From CAXSBR01 sp964252015 (GTDB lineage: Bacteria; Actinomycetota; Actinomycetes; Mycobacteriales; Jatrophihabitantaceae): a DNA stretch of 64,000 bases. The position numbers were made by a program, and so were the translations under genes. Positions 35,325 through 44,321 of the stretch are shown here, in pieces. Location: assembly GCA_964252015.1 (NCBI GenBank), contig CAXULW010000019.1, forward strand, positions 1-64,000. Direction: 5' to 3'. Under the pieces are notes generated by a model. That model searched no databases and was not told the origin of the DNA. It worked only from the letters and a program-made list of their open reading frames with translations. Positions within the stretch are counted from its first letter, which is position 1. Each line of letters begins with the position of its first letter.

Positions 35325-36325
35325 GCCCACGCAATGACCGTCCGCTCGGTTCCGGCCCGGCCCCGGCCCGTCCGGTTCGGGCGGCGGCCGAGGATGAGGC
35401 GCCGATCGGCGACGAGTGGGGCGCCCGCACGTTGCTCGACGCGAGCGCGACCAAGGCCGCCGGGTCCGGGTTGGGTCCGTCCACCCCGAGCGGCTCATCG
35501 GCGCGGCGCTCATCTGCGCGGGGCTCGTCGGCGCTTGGCGCGGGGGTTGACGCGTCGGTGCGGGGCTCGTCAGTGCGGGCCTCGTCGGTGCGGGGGTCGT
35601 CGAAGTCGGCGACCCGTTCGTCCGGGCGGGCGGCGAGAGGTCGGCCGCACCGGGTGCCGTTCGCGGTCTTGCTGGTCGGTGTGATCGCCCTCGGCATGTG
35701 TGCGCTGCTGGCCCTGAACACGGCCACGGCGGCCAGCGAGGTCCGCGAGCGCCGGGTCGATGCGGCCAACTCCAGCCTGTCGGCCAAGCAGGAAGCGCTG
35801 TCCCGTGCGGTCGCGGTCGCCCAGGCGCCGGCGCAACTGGCGCTGATGGCCGCCCGGCTCGGGCTGGTTCCGGCCGGCTCGCCGGCGTTCCTGCGCCTGA
35901 ACGCGGACGGAACCGTCACCGTCCTGGGCGCCCCGGCCAAGGTGCCGACGCCGCCCGTCCCGTTGACGCCGGCCCAGGTGGCGGCGGCCAAGGCCGCGCT
36001 GGCCAAGGCCGCGCTGCTCAAGGCGGCCAAGGACAAGGCGGCTGCCCAGGCCAAAGCGCTGGCCGCGAAAGCCAAGGCGGCGGCCAAGGCCAAAGCGCTG
36101 GCCGCCGCCAAAGCCAAAGCCGCCGCCAAAGCCAAAGCGGCCAAGACAACCCCCCCGTCAAAGACGCCGCCGACGAAAACGCCCCCGTCAAAGACGCCCC
36201 CGTCGAAGACGCCGCCGACTAAGGCGCCCCCGACGAAGTCGCCGTCGACCAGTGCCCCGCCGAAGGCGCCGCCGACGAAACCCGCCGCGGTGCCCACCGT
36301 GACCCTTCCGGGAGGACCTCGATGA
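35321..36325 (+). CDS. ftsL: FtsL-like division protein with long Lys/Ala and Pro/Lys tail
   Basis: Position between rsmH and ftsI, one membrane helix (about residues 113-135, VPFAVLLVGVIALGMCALLAL) and a following coiled-coil-like segment (VRERRVDAANSSLSAKQEALSRAVAVAQ) identify FtsL, which links FtsQ/FtsB to FtsW/FtsI at the septum. Two parts are unusual: a 110-residue Ser/Arg-rich cytoplasmic head with RGSS repeats, and a C-terminal tail of about 120 residues with AKAKAAAKAKA and PPSKTPPTK repeats outside the membrane. Most FtsL proteins are far shorter than these 334 aa. It overlaps both neighbours by 4 bp. Confidence 0.82.
   Translation: MSPRNDRPLGSGPAPARPVRAAAEDEAPIGDEWGARTLLDASATKAAGSGLGPSTPSGSSARRSSARGSSALGAGVDASVRGSSVRASSVRGSSKSATRSSGRAARGRPHRVPFAVLLVGVIALGMCALLALNTATAASEVRERRVDAANSSLSAKQEALSRAVAVAQAPAQLALMAARLGLVPAGSPAFLRLNADGTVTVLGAPAKVPTPPVPLTPAQVAAAKAALAKAALLKAAKDKAAAQAKALAAKAKAAAKAKALAAAKAKAAAKAKAAKTTPPSKTPPTKTPPSKTPPSKTPPTKAPPTKSPSTSAPPKAPPTKPAAVPTVTLPGGPR
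36000..36270 (+). repeat. Lys/Ala and Pro/Ser/Thr/Lys coding repeats in ftsL
   Basis: The segment encodes repeated AKAKA-type units followed by PPSKT/PPTKT units, strongly positively charged and histone-H1-like in composition. The unit lengths keep the reading frame. Confidence 0.8.
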
Positions 36326-38418
36326 ACGGCACACCCCCCGACGGGCCAGCGGACCGGGGCCGCCGGTCGACGACGTCACGCGGACCCGGCGCGCCCGGTT
36401 CGCCCGGCCGGGCGACGCCCCCGCCGCGTGCGCCGGCCGGTGACCGCGCAGCCCGCCCAGCGCCGCCACGTACCGCGGCCACGCCCACCAGACCAGCGCG
36501 TACCGCATCGCCGCGTACCTCGCCCGCGCCTACCTCGTCGGCGCGTATCCCACCGGCGACAGCCCGCCCCGCGGCGGGAAGCTCGAACCGGCGCACGACC
36601 GCCGCGCCGCGCCGTCCGCAGCGCCGGTCCGGGGAGCGTCCGAACCGGGGCATGCGGCTGGGACGCCCCGGGCGCCGGCTCAGCATCGGCTTCGGGGTCG
36701 TGTGCGTGTTGCTGCTCGTCGTCACCGGCCGGCTGGTCCAACTGCAGGGCGTCGGGGTTTCGGACTACGCGGCCGCGGCCACTAGCGAACACGTGCGCAA
36801 GGAAATTCTGCACGCCGCGCGCGGGTCCATCGTCGACCGCAACGGGGTCGTGCTGGCCTACACCGCCGACGCCAAGGACGTGATCGCCGACCCGTCACTG
36901 ATCAACTGCACCTACAAGTACGCAGTCAAGGATCAATGCCACCCGCTGGATCACCTCCCGCTGGCGTTGAAACTGTCCGAGCTGACCGGCGCGGCCACGG
37001 ACCAGATCCTGGCCGCGTTGGCAGTGACTAGCCAATACGCCGTGATTGCCCAGGCGGTCCCGCCCGTACAGGCCCAGCAGGTCGACGCCTTGAACATCAA
37101 CGGCATCTTCGTCGAGCCAACCACCCAACGGCTCTACCCGGGTGGGACGACGGCGTCCAACATCGTCGGCTTGGTGCACTCCAACGGCACCGGCGCCGCG
37201 GGGATCGAGCAGGAGTACAACACGCTGCTGAAGGGCAAGAACGGCACCTACACCTACGACCTCACCGCGACCGGAGGGGTGAACCCGGCCGGTACCACCC
37301 GGCGCACGGCGGCGGTCAACGGCAGCACGGTGCACCTCACCATCTCGCAGGACCTGCAGTTCGTGGTCCAGCGCGACCTGGACGCGGCGGTGAAGAAACT
37401 GCGGGCCAAGAGTGGCAACGTCGTCGTCCTCGACGTCAAGACCGGTCAGGTGCTGGCGATGGCCGGGTCGGAGACGCAGACGTTCGACCCGCAGAACCCG
37501 TCCACCTGGTCGGCCAAGGTGCCGGCTGATTCCGCCATCCAGGTGCCGTACGAACCGGGCTCGGTGAGCAAGGTCCTCACCTTCACGGCCGCGCTGCAGA
37601 AGGGAATCATCACCCCCACATCGGTGCTGACCGTGCCCGACCACCTCAAGATCAACGACGTCACGATCCACGACGACTGGTACCACAACCCGCTGCACCT
37701 GACCGCGACCGGGATCATCGCCGAGTCGAGCAACGTCGGCACGCTGAAGATCGCCCAGAAGGTCGGTCCAACGGCGTTCATGGACTACCTGAACGCGTAC
37801 GGCCTCGGCCACCCCACCGGGATCGAGTTGCCCGGCGAAAACGGCGGCGTCCTGATTCCGCAGAGCCAGTGGTCCTCCTCGACCTACGCCAACTTTCCGA
37901 TCGGGCAGGGTTATATGTTGACGCCGCTGCAACTGGCGTCGGTCTACCAGACCATCGCCAACGACGGCGTGCGGATCCCGCCCCGCATCGTCTCCGAGGT
38001 GACCAACCCGGACGGGACCGTGGTCGCGACGAAGCAGCCGGCCGGCATCAGGGTCACCAGCGCCGCAACGGCCCGCACCATGCGCACCATGCTGGAATCG
38101 GTGCTGCTCAAGGGCGGCACGGCCGCGAAGTCCAAGCTCAAGGACTACCGGGTGGCCGGCAAGACGGGCACGGCCCAGCAGATCGACAAGACCGGGCACT
38201 ACAGCCGCAGTGTGTACTGGGACTCCTTCGCCGGCATCGTCCCGGCCGACAACCCACAGTTCGTCGTCGCGGTCATGATCAACGCTCCCGCCGACGGGTT
38301 GTTCGGCGCCCAGACCGCGGCGCCGCTGTTCCATGAGATCGCCACCTACCAGGTGCAGCACGCGGGCATCCTGCCCTCGGCTTCGCCGGCGAAGCTCGTC
38401 CCGCTCCAGGTCAAGTGA
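36322..38418 (+). CDS. ftsI: Septal peptidoglycan transpeptidase (class B PBP, FtsI/PBP3)
   Basis: Cross-links septal peptidoglycan. After a 105-residue Pro/Arg/Ala-rich cytoplasmic head there is one membrane helix (SIGFGVVCVLLLVVTGRLVQ), the PBP dimerisation domain (ILHAARGSIVDRNGVVLAY) and the transpeptidase domain with active-site SxxK in YEPGSVSKVLTF, SxN in AESSNVG and KTG in VAGKTGTAQQ. At 698 aa it is slightly longer than mycobacterial PbpB. ATG overlaps ftsL by 4 bp. An 83-bp gap follows before murE. Confidence 0.95.
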   Translation: MNGTPPDGPADRGRRSTTSRGPGAPGSPGRATPPPRAPAGDRAARPAPPRTAATPTRPARTASPRTSPAPTSSARIPPATARPAAGSSNRRTTAAPRRPQRRSGERPNRGMRLGRPGRRLSIGFGVVCVLLLVVTGRLVQLQGVGVSDYAAAATSEHVRKEILHAARGSIVDRNGVVLAYTADAKDVIADPSLINCTYKYAVKDQCHPLDHLPLALKLSELTGAATDQILAALAVTSQYAVIAQAVPPVQAQQVDALNINGIFVEPTTQRLYPGGTTASNIVGLVHSNGTGAAGIEQEYNTLLKGKNGTYTYDLTATGGVNPAGTTRRTAAVNGSTVHLTISQDLQFVVQRDLDAAVKKLRAKSGNVVVLDVKTGQVLAMAGSETQTFDPQNPSTWSAKVPADSAIQVPYEPGSVSKVLTFTAALQKGIITPTSVLTVPDHLKINDVTIHDDWYHNPLHLTATGIIAESSNVGTLKIAQKVGPTAFMDYLNAYGLGHPTGIELPGENGGVLIPQSQWSSSTYANFPIGQGYMLTPLQLASVYQTIANDGVRIPPRIVSEVTNPDGTVVATKQPAGIRVTSAATARTMRTMLESVLLKGGTAAKSKLKDYRVAGKTGTAQQIDKTGHYSRSVYWDSFAGIVPADNPQFVVAVMINAPADGLFGAQTAAPLFHEIATYQVQHAGILPSASPAKLVPLQVK

Positions 38419-38487
38419 CGCCCGGGCACGTTTCCGCCCGTCGGGCAGACGGGCCGGCGATCGGGCGGGCCGGCGGCGGGCGCCGAT

Positions 38488-38493
38488 TAGGCT
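38488..38493 (+). promoter_or_regulatory. Internal dcw promoter (-10 TAGGCT) before murE
   Basis: TAGGCT lies eight bases before the murE GTG, in the only sizeable gap between ftsI and ftsQ. The same hexamer precedes the start codons at 8209 and 9175. It predicts a leaderless transcript starting at murE. No convincing -35 box is visible. Confidence 0.55.
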
Positions 38494-38501
38494 GCGGACC
38501 T

Positions 38502-40205
38502 GTGTCTTCGTCAGCCGCGGTTCCGTCCGCCGCCCCGGCGCAGACGAACGGTCCGGCGCCCCTGCGGCCACGGGTTACGCCCGGCACGACGCTGTCCGAA
38601 CTGGCCCGGCGCGCCGGCTCGGCGGCCGTACCAGCCGATCCGGCCCGCGGTGAACCAGCGGTGATCCTGCCGGTGGACGACGTGCGGATCGACGGGGTGA
38701 CCCTCAACAGCCGGGTGGTGCGCCCGGGCGATCTGTTCGCGGCGCTGCCGGGCCGGCACGGCCATGGCGCCCGTTTCGCCGCGGCGGCCCGGCGGGCCGG
38801 TGCGGTCGCGGTGCTCACCGACCGGGCCGGCGCCGAGTTCATTGCCGCGGACGCCGATCTGCCTGCGGCGGACGCCGACCTGCCTGCGGCGGACGCCGAC
38901 CCGCTTGCGGCGGACGCCGACCTGAGGGCTGCTGGAACAGCCGGGGTGGTCGTTCAACCGGTGCTGGTCGTGGCCGATCCCCGCGCTGCGCTCGGCCCGA
39001 TCGCCTCGGCCGTGTACGGGGATCCGTCACAGCGTCTGGCCATCGCCGGGGTGACCGGCACCAGCGGTAAGACGACGACGACGTTCCTGATCCGGGCCGG
39101 TCTGGGGGCGGCGGGGCGGCCGGCCGGGTTGATCGGGACGGTCGGGGCGTTCATCGGCGACGAGCCGGTGGCCGGTGGCCTGACCACGCCCGAGGCGCCC
39201 GACCTGCAGGCCCTGCTCGCGGTGATGGCCGAGCGGGGCATCACCGATACGGCCATGGAGGTGTCCAGCCACGCGCTCACCCTGGATCGGGTCGGGGGCA
39301 CCAGGTTCGCGGTGGCCGCGTTCACCAACCTGTCCCAGGACCACCTCGAGTTCCACGCCGGCCTGCGTGAGTACTTCGAGGCCAAGGCGCTGCTGTTCGA
39401 CGGCCGGGCCGCCCGTCACGTCGTGGTTGTGGACGACGAGTGGGGGCGCGAGCTGGCCGAACGGCTGGGTCCGACGACGGTCACGGTGCGCACCGCGGAC
39501 CCGGCCGGCGACCCACTTGGCGACGCCACCTGGACCGCCGCCGACATCGTCACCGCCGCGGACGGGCGCACCCGGTTCCGGGCCGTGGGACCGGGCGGCG
39601 CGGTCGAGGCCGGGTGCGCGATTGCCGGTCGTTACAACGTAGCCAACGTGCTGCTCGCACTCGCCGTCCTCGACGCGCTGGGCGTGGACGTAACCGTGGC
39701 CGCCCCGGCCGTCGCCGCGGCCCAGGTGCCCGGGCGGATGGAGCGCATCGAGGCCGGGCAGGACTTCCTGGCCGTGGTCGACTACGCCCACAAACCCGCC
39801 GCGGTCGACGGTGCGTTGCGGGCGCTGCGGCCGCTGACCGGCGGCCGTCTCATCGTGGTGCTCGGCTGCGGCGGCGACCGCGACCGCGACAAGCGCCCGG
39901 TGATGGGCCGGGTCGCGGCCGAACTGGGCGACGTCCTCATCGTCACCGACGACAACCCGCGCTCGGAGGATCCGGGCGCCATCCGCCGCGCCGTCGTCGA
40001 AGGCGCGAGGGCGGTGTCCGGCGGCGCCCGGATCAGCGAGATCGGCGACCGGGCCGACGCGATCACCGCCGCTGTGGGCCTGGCCCGGGCCGGTGACACC
40101 GTCCTGGTCGCCGGCAAGGGTCACGAGACCGGCCAGGACGTCGCCGGGGTCATTCACCCCTTCGACGACCGCCAGGTCCTGCGCGGACTGCTGGCCCGAT
40201 CATGA
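38502..40205 (+). CDS. murE: UDP-MurNAc-L-Ala-D-Glu:meso-diaminopimelate ligase
   Basis: Adds the third residue of the stem peptide. The 567-aa protein has the ATP loop GVTGTSGKTTTTFLI, GLTTPEAPDLQ, MEVSSHALTLDRV, and DNPRSEDP, whose Arg marks specificity for meso-diaminopimelate. Four 7-residue AADADLP repeats lie in the N-terminal domain (38844-38927). The start is GTG 38502, since TAGGCT lies just before it; frame-open sequence upstream runs from the ftsI end. It overlaps murF by 4 bp. Confidence 0.95.
   Translation: MSSSAAVPSAAPAQTNGPAPLRPRVTPGTTLSELARRAGSAAVPADPARGEPAVILPVDDVRIDGVTLNSRVVRPGDLFAALPGRHGHGARFAAAARRAGAVAVLTDRAGAEFIAADADLPAADADLPAADADPLAADADLRAAGTAGVVVQPVLVVADPRAALGPIASAVYGDPSQRLAIAGVTGTSGKTTTTFLIRAGLGAAGRPAGLIGTVGAFIGDEPVAGGLTTPEAPDLQALLAVMAERGITDTAMEVSSHALTLDRVGGTRFAVAAFTNLSQDHLEFHAGLREYFEAKALLFDGRAARHVVVVDDEWGRELAERLGPTTVTVRTADPAGDPLGDATWTAADIVTAADGRTRFRAVGPGGAVEAGCAIAGRYNVANVLLALAVLDALGVDVTVAAPAVAAAQVPGRMERIEAGQDFLAVVDYAHKPAAVDGALRALRPLTGGRLIVVLGCGGDRDRDKRPVMGRVAAELGDVLIVTDDNPRSEDPGAIRRAVVEGARAVSGGARISEIGDRADAITAAVGLARAGDTVLVAGKGHETGQDVAGVIHPFDDRQVLRGLLARS
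38844..38927 (+). repeat. Four 21-bp in-frame repeats in murE
   Basis: Units encode AADADLP, AADADLP, AADADPL and AADADLR. They lengthen a surface segment of the N-terminal domain and are not part of the MurE family core. Confidence 0.85.
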
Positions 40206-41755
40206 TCGAACTGAGCCTGGCCGAGGTGGCTCACATCGTCGGCGGTGACGTGGTGGGCGGCGATCCGTCGAGCCTGGTCACCTCCGCGGTCGAGTTCGAC
40301 TCGCGCGCCATCACCCCAGGCGGGCTGTTCCTGGCCTTCGCCGGGGAACGGGTGGACGGGCACGACTTCGCCGCCGCCGCGTTCGGCCACGGCGCGGTCG
40401 CCGTGCTCGGCACCCGCGCGGTCGACGGGGCGAGCATCGTCGTCGCCGACGCGCTGGCGGCGCTTGCCGCCCTGGCCACCGAGGTGGTACGGCGGCTGCC
40501 GGAGCTGACCATCCTCGGTGTCACCGGATCGGCCGGCAAGACCTCGACCAAGGACCTGCTCGCCGCGCTGCTGGCCCCACTCGGGCCGACGGTGGCGCCA
40601 CGAGAATCGTTCAACAACGAGCTCGGCCACCCGTACACCGTGCTCAAGGCCACCCCGCAGACGCGGTTCCTGGTGCTGGAGAAGTCGGCCCGGGGTCTGG
40701 GCCACATCGCCTACCTGACCCGCATCGCACCCCCGCGCATCGGCGTGGTGCTCAACGTCGGCAGCGCCCACATCGGCGAGTTCGGCTCGCGCGAGGTCAT
40801 TGCCCAGGCCAAGGGCGAACTGGTCGAGGCACTGCCGTCGGCCGGCGACGGGGGAGTGGCGGTGCTCAACGCCGACGACCCCGCGGTCGCGGCCATGTCC
40901 GCGCGCACGTCGGCGCGGGTCGTCACCGTCGGCGAGGCCGCGACCGCCGACCTGCGCGCCGAGGACGTCCGCCTCGATCGGCTGGGCCGGGCGCGTTTCA
41001 CCGTCGTCGCCCGAGACGGCCGCGGAGACGGGCGCGGGGACGGGCACGGGGACGGGCACGGGGACGGGCACGGGGACGAGCGGGTCGAGGTGGCCCTGGC
41101 CGTGTCCGGCGAGCACCAGGTTGGCAATGCCCTGGCCGCGATCGCGGCCGCGCGCGAGTGTGGGCTGAGCCTGGCTGACGCGGCCGAGGTCCTGGCCCGG
41201 ACTGCCGCCGCGTCGCGCTGGCGGATGGAGATCACCGAGCGCCCGGACGGGGTGGTGATCGTCAACGACGCCTACAACGCCAACCCGGAGTCCATGCGGG
41301 CGGCGCTGAAGACGGTCACCGCGATGGCGGTCCGGGGACGGACGTGGGCCCTGCTCGGGCCGATGGGCGAGCTCGGCGACCGGTCGGTGACCGAGCACGA
41401 CACGCTCGGGCGCTACGCGGTGCGGCTCAACGTCGGCACGCTGGTCGCCATCGGCGAGGCGGCCCGTCCGATCGCCCAGGGGGCCGCCCTGGAGGGTTCC
41501 TACGACGGCGAGTCGCAGTGGGTGCCCGATCTGGATGCGGCCGCGGCCCTGGTCGCCCCGCAGCTGCGATCCGGTGACGTGGTGTTGGTCAAGGCCTCCC
41601 GGGCCGCGGGCCTGGAACGGCTGGCCGAGCGGTTGCTCACACCTTCGGACACGCCTGAGCCGGTGCTGGAAACCGGTGTGGAAGTCTCGGGTGCGATGGA
41701 CGACGACGTGAACGCCGATGCGGCGGCCAGTTCCGGAACCGGAGCGAGCCCGTGA
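40202..41755 (+). CDS. murF: UDP-MurNAc-tripeptide:D-Ala-D-Ala ligase
   Basis: Adds D-Ala-D-Ala to complete the stem pentapeptide. The 517-aa protein shows VEFDSRAITPGGLFLAFAGERVDGHDF, the ATP loop GVTGSAGKTSTKDLL, NNELGHPYTVL, VLNVGSAHIGEFGS and NDAYNANPESMRAAL. A 12-bp minisatellite (41015-41074) encodes a Gly/Asp/His repeat, and the last 40 residues are an acidic tail beyond the family core. It overlaps murE and mraY by 4 bp each. Confidence 0.95.
   Translation: MIELSLAEVAHIVGGDVVGGDPSSLVTSAVEFDSRAITPGGLFLAFAGERVDGHDFAAAAFGHGAVAVLGTRAVDGASIVVADALAALAALATEVVRRLPELTILGVTGSAGKTSTKDLLAALLAPLGPTVAPRESFNNELGHPYTVLKATPQTRFLVLEKSARGLGHIAYLTRIAPPRIGVVLNVGSAHIGEFGSREVIAQAKGELVEALPSAGDGGVAVLNADDPAVAAMSARTSARVVTVGEAATADLRAEDVRLDRLGRARFTVVARDGRGDGRGDGHGDGHGDGHGDERVEVALAVSGEHQVGNALAAIAAARECGLSLADAAEVLARTAAASRWRMEITERPDGVVIVNDAYNANPESMRAALKTVTAMAVRGRTWALLGPMGELGDRSVTEHDTLGRYAVRLNVGTLVAIGEAARPIAQGAALEGSYDGESQWVPDLDAAAALVAPQLRSGDVVLVKASRAAGLERLAERLLTPSDTPEPVLETGVEVSGAMDDDVNADAAASSGTGASP
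41015..41074 (+). repeat. Five 12-bp in-frame repeats in murF
   Basis: Units of GAC GGG CAC GGG type encode DGRG, DGRG, DGHG, DGHG, DGHG. The last three units are identical at the DNA level, suggesting recent expansion. The array sits in the MurF central region near FTVVARD. Confidence 0.9.
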
Positions 41756-42843
41756 AGATCGTTCTCATCCCGGTCCTGTGCAGCCTGCTGACCGCCATCT
41801 TCTGCACCCCGCTCGTGGTCAAGTTCTTCCGCAGCCGGGGCTTCGGCCAGGAGATCCGCGACGACGGTCCGCTCACCCACATGGTCAAGCGCGGCACGCC
41901 CACGATGGGCGGCGTGGCCATCATCGGCTCGACCATCGTCGGCTACATCGCCGCGCACCTCGTCTTGGAATGGCGTGACCACGAAGGCATCACCGCGTCC
42001 GGGTTGCTGTTGCTGTTCTTGATGGTCGGGCTCGGCGCGGTCGGCTTCGTCGACGACTTCATCAAGATCCGCCACCAGCGCAGCCTGGGCGTGCGCGCCC
42101 GCACCAAGTTCGGCGGCCAGCTCATCGTGGCGCTGATCTTCGGCGTGCTGGCGCTGCAGTTCAAGAACAAGTACGGCTTGACCCCGGCGTCGACCCATCT
42201 GTCCTACACCCGCGACATCGCCGCCCTCGGCCTGGGCAGCGTCGGGTTCGTCGTGCTCACCTACGTCATCGTCTCGGCCACGTCCAACGCGACCAACCTG
42301 ACCGACGGCCTGGACGGGCTGGCCGCCGGCGCCGCAGTGATGGTCTTCGGCGCCTACACGCTGATCAGCCTGCTCGAGCAGCGCAACTCGTGCGTGACCA
42401 CCGTGAGCGCCGGTTGCTACCACGCCCGCGACCCGCTCGACCTGACCATCGTCGCCGCCGCGGCCATGGGCTCGTGCTTCGGGTTCCTGTGGTGGAACGC
42501 CGCCCCGGCCCAGATCTTCATGGGCGACACCGGCTCGATGGCCTTGGGCGGGCTGATGGCCGGGCTGGCCATCCTGTCCCGCACCGAACTGCTGCTGGTC
42601 GTGCTGGCCGGGCTGTACGCCGTCGTCACCCTGTCCGGCATCATCCAGGCCGGCTGGTTCAAGCTCACCCGGTGGAAGACGGGCACGGGTAGACGCGCGT
42701 TCAAGATGTCACCGATCCACCACCACTTCGAGGTCTCGGGGTGGGAGGAGGCCACCATCGTCGTGCGCTTCTGGATCATCTCCGGGCTGGCCGTCGCGTT
42801 CGGGATCGGGCTGTTCTACGCCGAGTTCGTCGGGCGCGCCTGA
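41752..42843 (+). CDS. mraY: Phospho-MurNAc-pentapeptide transferase
   Basis: Makes lipid I on the inner membrane face from UDP-MurNAc-pentapeptide and undecaprenyl phosphate. The 363-aa multi-helix protein has the MraY landmarks: GTPTMGGVAIIGS, GFVDDFIKI with the Asp pair, NATNLTDGLDGLAAG, FMGDTGSMALGG and MSPIHHHFEVSGWEEATIVVRFW. The GTG start overlaps murF by 4 bp. murD begins two bases after its stop. Confidence 0.96.
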   Translation: MKIVLIPVLCSLLTAIFCTPLVVKFFRSRGFGQEIRDDGPLTHMVKRGTPTMGGVAIIGSTIVGYIAAHLVLEWRDHEGITASGLLLLFLMVGLGAVGFVDDFIKIRHQRSLGVRARTKFGGQLIVALIFGVLALQFKNKYGLTPASTHLSYTRDIAALGLGSVGFVVLTYVIVSATSNATNLTDGLDGLAAGAAVMVFGAYTLISLLEQRNSCVTTVSAGCYHARDPLDLTIVAAAAMGSCFGFLWWNAAPAQIFMGDTGSMALGGLMAGLAILSRTELLLVVLAGLYAVVTLSGIIQAGWFKLTRWKTGTGRRAFKMSPIHHHFEVSGWEEATIVVRFWIISGLAVAFGIGLFYAEFVGRA

Positions 42844-42845
42844 TC

Positions 42846-44321
42846 GTGTCCGCGGCCTCGTCGGGCGCTGCGCTGGTCGTTCCCGGTCGGCGCGTGCTGG
42901 TGTGCGGCGGCCGTGTCGCCGGTGCCGCGGTCGCGCGCGCGCTGGCCGAACGCGGCGCCGACGTCAGCGTCACCGACCGCGTCCGTCCACCCGAACTCGA
43001 CGCCGCCCTCGCGGCCGGGGCGCGGTTCGTCGGCGAGGTGCACGTGGTTCCCCCCGGCACCGATCTGGTCGTCGCGTCACCCGGTTGGCGGTTCGACGCG
43101 CCCCTGTTCACCGCCGCCCGCGCGGTCGGGATCGAGGTGCTGGGCGAGGTCGAGCTGGCCTGGCGACTGCGTGGGCCCGACGCCGCGCCGTGGTTGGGCG
43201 TCACCGGCACCAACGGCAAAACCACCACGGTGCGGATGCTCGAGGCCATCCTGCGCGCCGGCGGCCTACGGGCCCTGGCCGTCGGCAACGTGGGCCTGCC
43301 GGTCATCGACGCGGTGCTCAGCGACGACTACGACGTGCTTGCGGTGGAACTGTCGAGCTACCAGCTGGCCTGGTCCAGGACCGTGGCGCCGGTGGCCGCG
43401 GCCGTGCTCAACCTGGCCCCCGACCACCTGGACTGGCACGATTCGATGGACGCCTACGCCACGGCCAAGGCGGCGATCTGGGCCGGTCGGGTGGCCCTCG
43501 GCAACGCCGACGATCCCCTCGTGCGCGACCTGCTCGAACGCTCGGGCGCGCCGGTGACGGCGGCGTTCACCGTCACCCGTCCCCCCGTTCGCGGGGAGCT
43601 CGGCGTCGTGGACGGCGTGCTGGTCGACCGGGCGTTCGGCGAGGCGACCCTGCTGCCGGCCGGCGCGGTCCGCCCGCCGGGGCGGCACAACGTGGCCAAC
43701 GCCCTGGCCGCGGCCGGCCTGGCCCGGGCCATCGGCGTCAGCGCGGACGCGGTCGCCGCGGGCCTGCGCGCGTTCGTGCCCGACCCGCACCGCAACCAGT
43801 TCGTGGCCACGGTGGCCGGCGTGGACTACGTCGACGACAGCAAGGCCACGAATCCACACGCTGCCCAGGCCGCGCTCGACGCGTACGAGCAGGTGGTCTG
43901 GATCGCCGGCGGCCAGCTCAAGGGCGTCGACATCGACGATTTCGTGGGCGAGCTGGCCCGCTCCGGGCGGCTGGTGGCCACGGTGCTGCTCGGCGCGGAC
44001 CGCGCTCAGCTCGCGGCCGCACTGGCGCGACACGCACCGAATGTCCCGGTCATCGATGTGGCCAGGACCGACGATAGGGCCATGCCTGATGTCGTCGTCG
44101 CGGCCGCCCGCCTGGCCCGACCAGGCGACACGGTCCTGCTCAGCCCCGCCGCCGCGTCCTACGACATGTTCTCCTCGTACGCCGACCGCGGCGACCGGTT
44201 CGCCGCCGCGGTGCGCGGGCTGGCCCCGGCCGCAGTCGAAACTGCCCCGGCCGCAGCCGAAACTGCCCCGGCCCCAGTCGACGTCAGCCCGGCCCGCGCC
44301 GAAACCAGCCCGCCGTCTTGA
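42846..44321 (+). CDS. murD: UDP-N-acetylmuramoylalanine:D-glutamate ligase
   Basis: Adds D-Glu, the second stem residue. The 491-aa protein has the Rossmann N-terminus RRVLVCGGRVAGAAVARALAERGADV, the ATP loop GVTGTNGKTTTVRML, VELSSYQLAWS, NLAPDHLDWH, YVDDSKATNPHAA and LLSPAAASYDMFSSYADRGDRF. The C-terminus carries an ETAPAAAETAPA-type repeat of about 30 residues. GTG 42846 lies two bases after the mraY stop; its own stop overlaps the ftsW TTG. Confidence 0.95.
   Translation: MSAASSGAALVVPGRRVLVCGGRVAGAAVARALAERGADVSVTDRVRPPELDAALAAGARFVGEVHVVPPGTDLVVASPGWRFDAPLFTAARAVGIEVLGEVELAWRLRGPDAAPWLGVTGTNGKTTTVRMLEAILRAGGLRALAVGNVGLPVIDAVLSDDYDVLAVELSSYQLAWSRTVAPVAAAVLNLAPDHLDWHDSMDAYATAKAAIWAGRVALGNADDPLVRDLLERSGAPVTAAFTVTRPPVRGELGVVDGVLVDRAFGEATLLPAGAVRPPGRHNVANALAAAGLARAIGVSADAVAAGLRAFVPDPHRNQFVATVAGVDYVDDSKATNPHAAQAALDAYEQVVWIAGGQLKGVDIDDFVGELARSGRLVATVLLGADRAQLAAALARHAPNVPVIDVARTDDRAMPDVVVAAARLARPGDTVLLSPAAASYDMFSSYADRGDRFAAAVRGLAPAAVETAPAAAETAPAPVDVSPARAETSPPS

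Noticed and set aside
33438..35513. 691-aa open frame on the minus strand
   Set aside because: Covers the mraZ operator, mraZ and rsmH on the other strand; no family features.
41015..41074. CRISPR-like short repeats
   Set aside because: Units are 12 bp, in frame inside murF and without spacers. No array with direct repeats and unique spacers occurs in the window.
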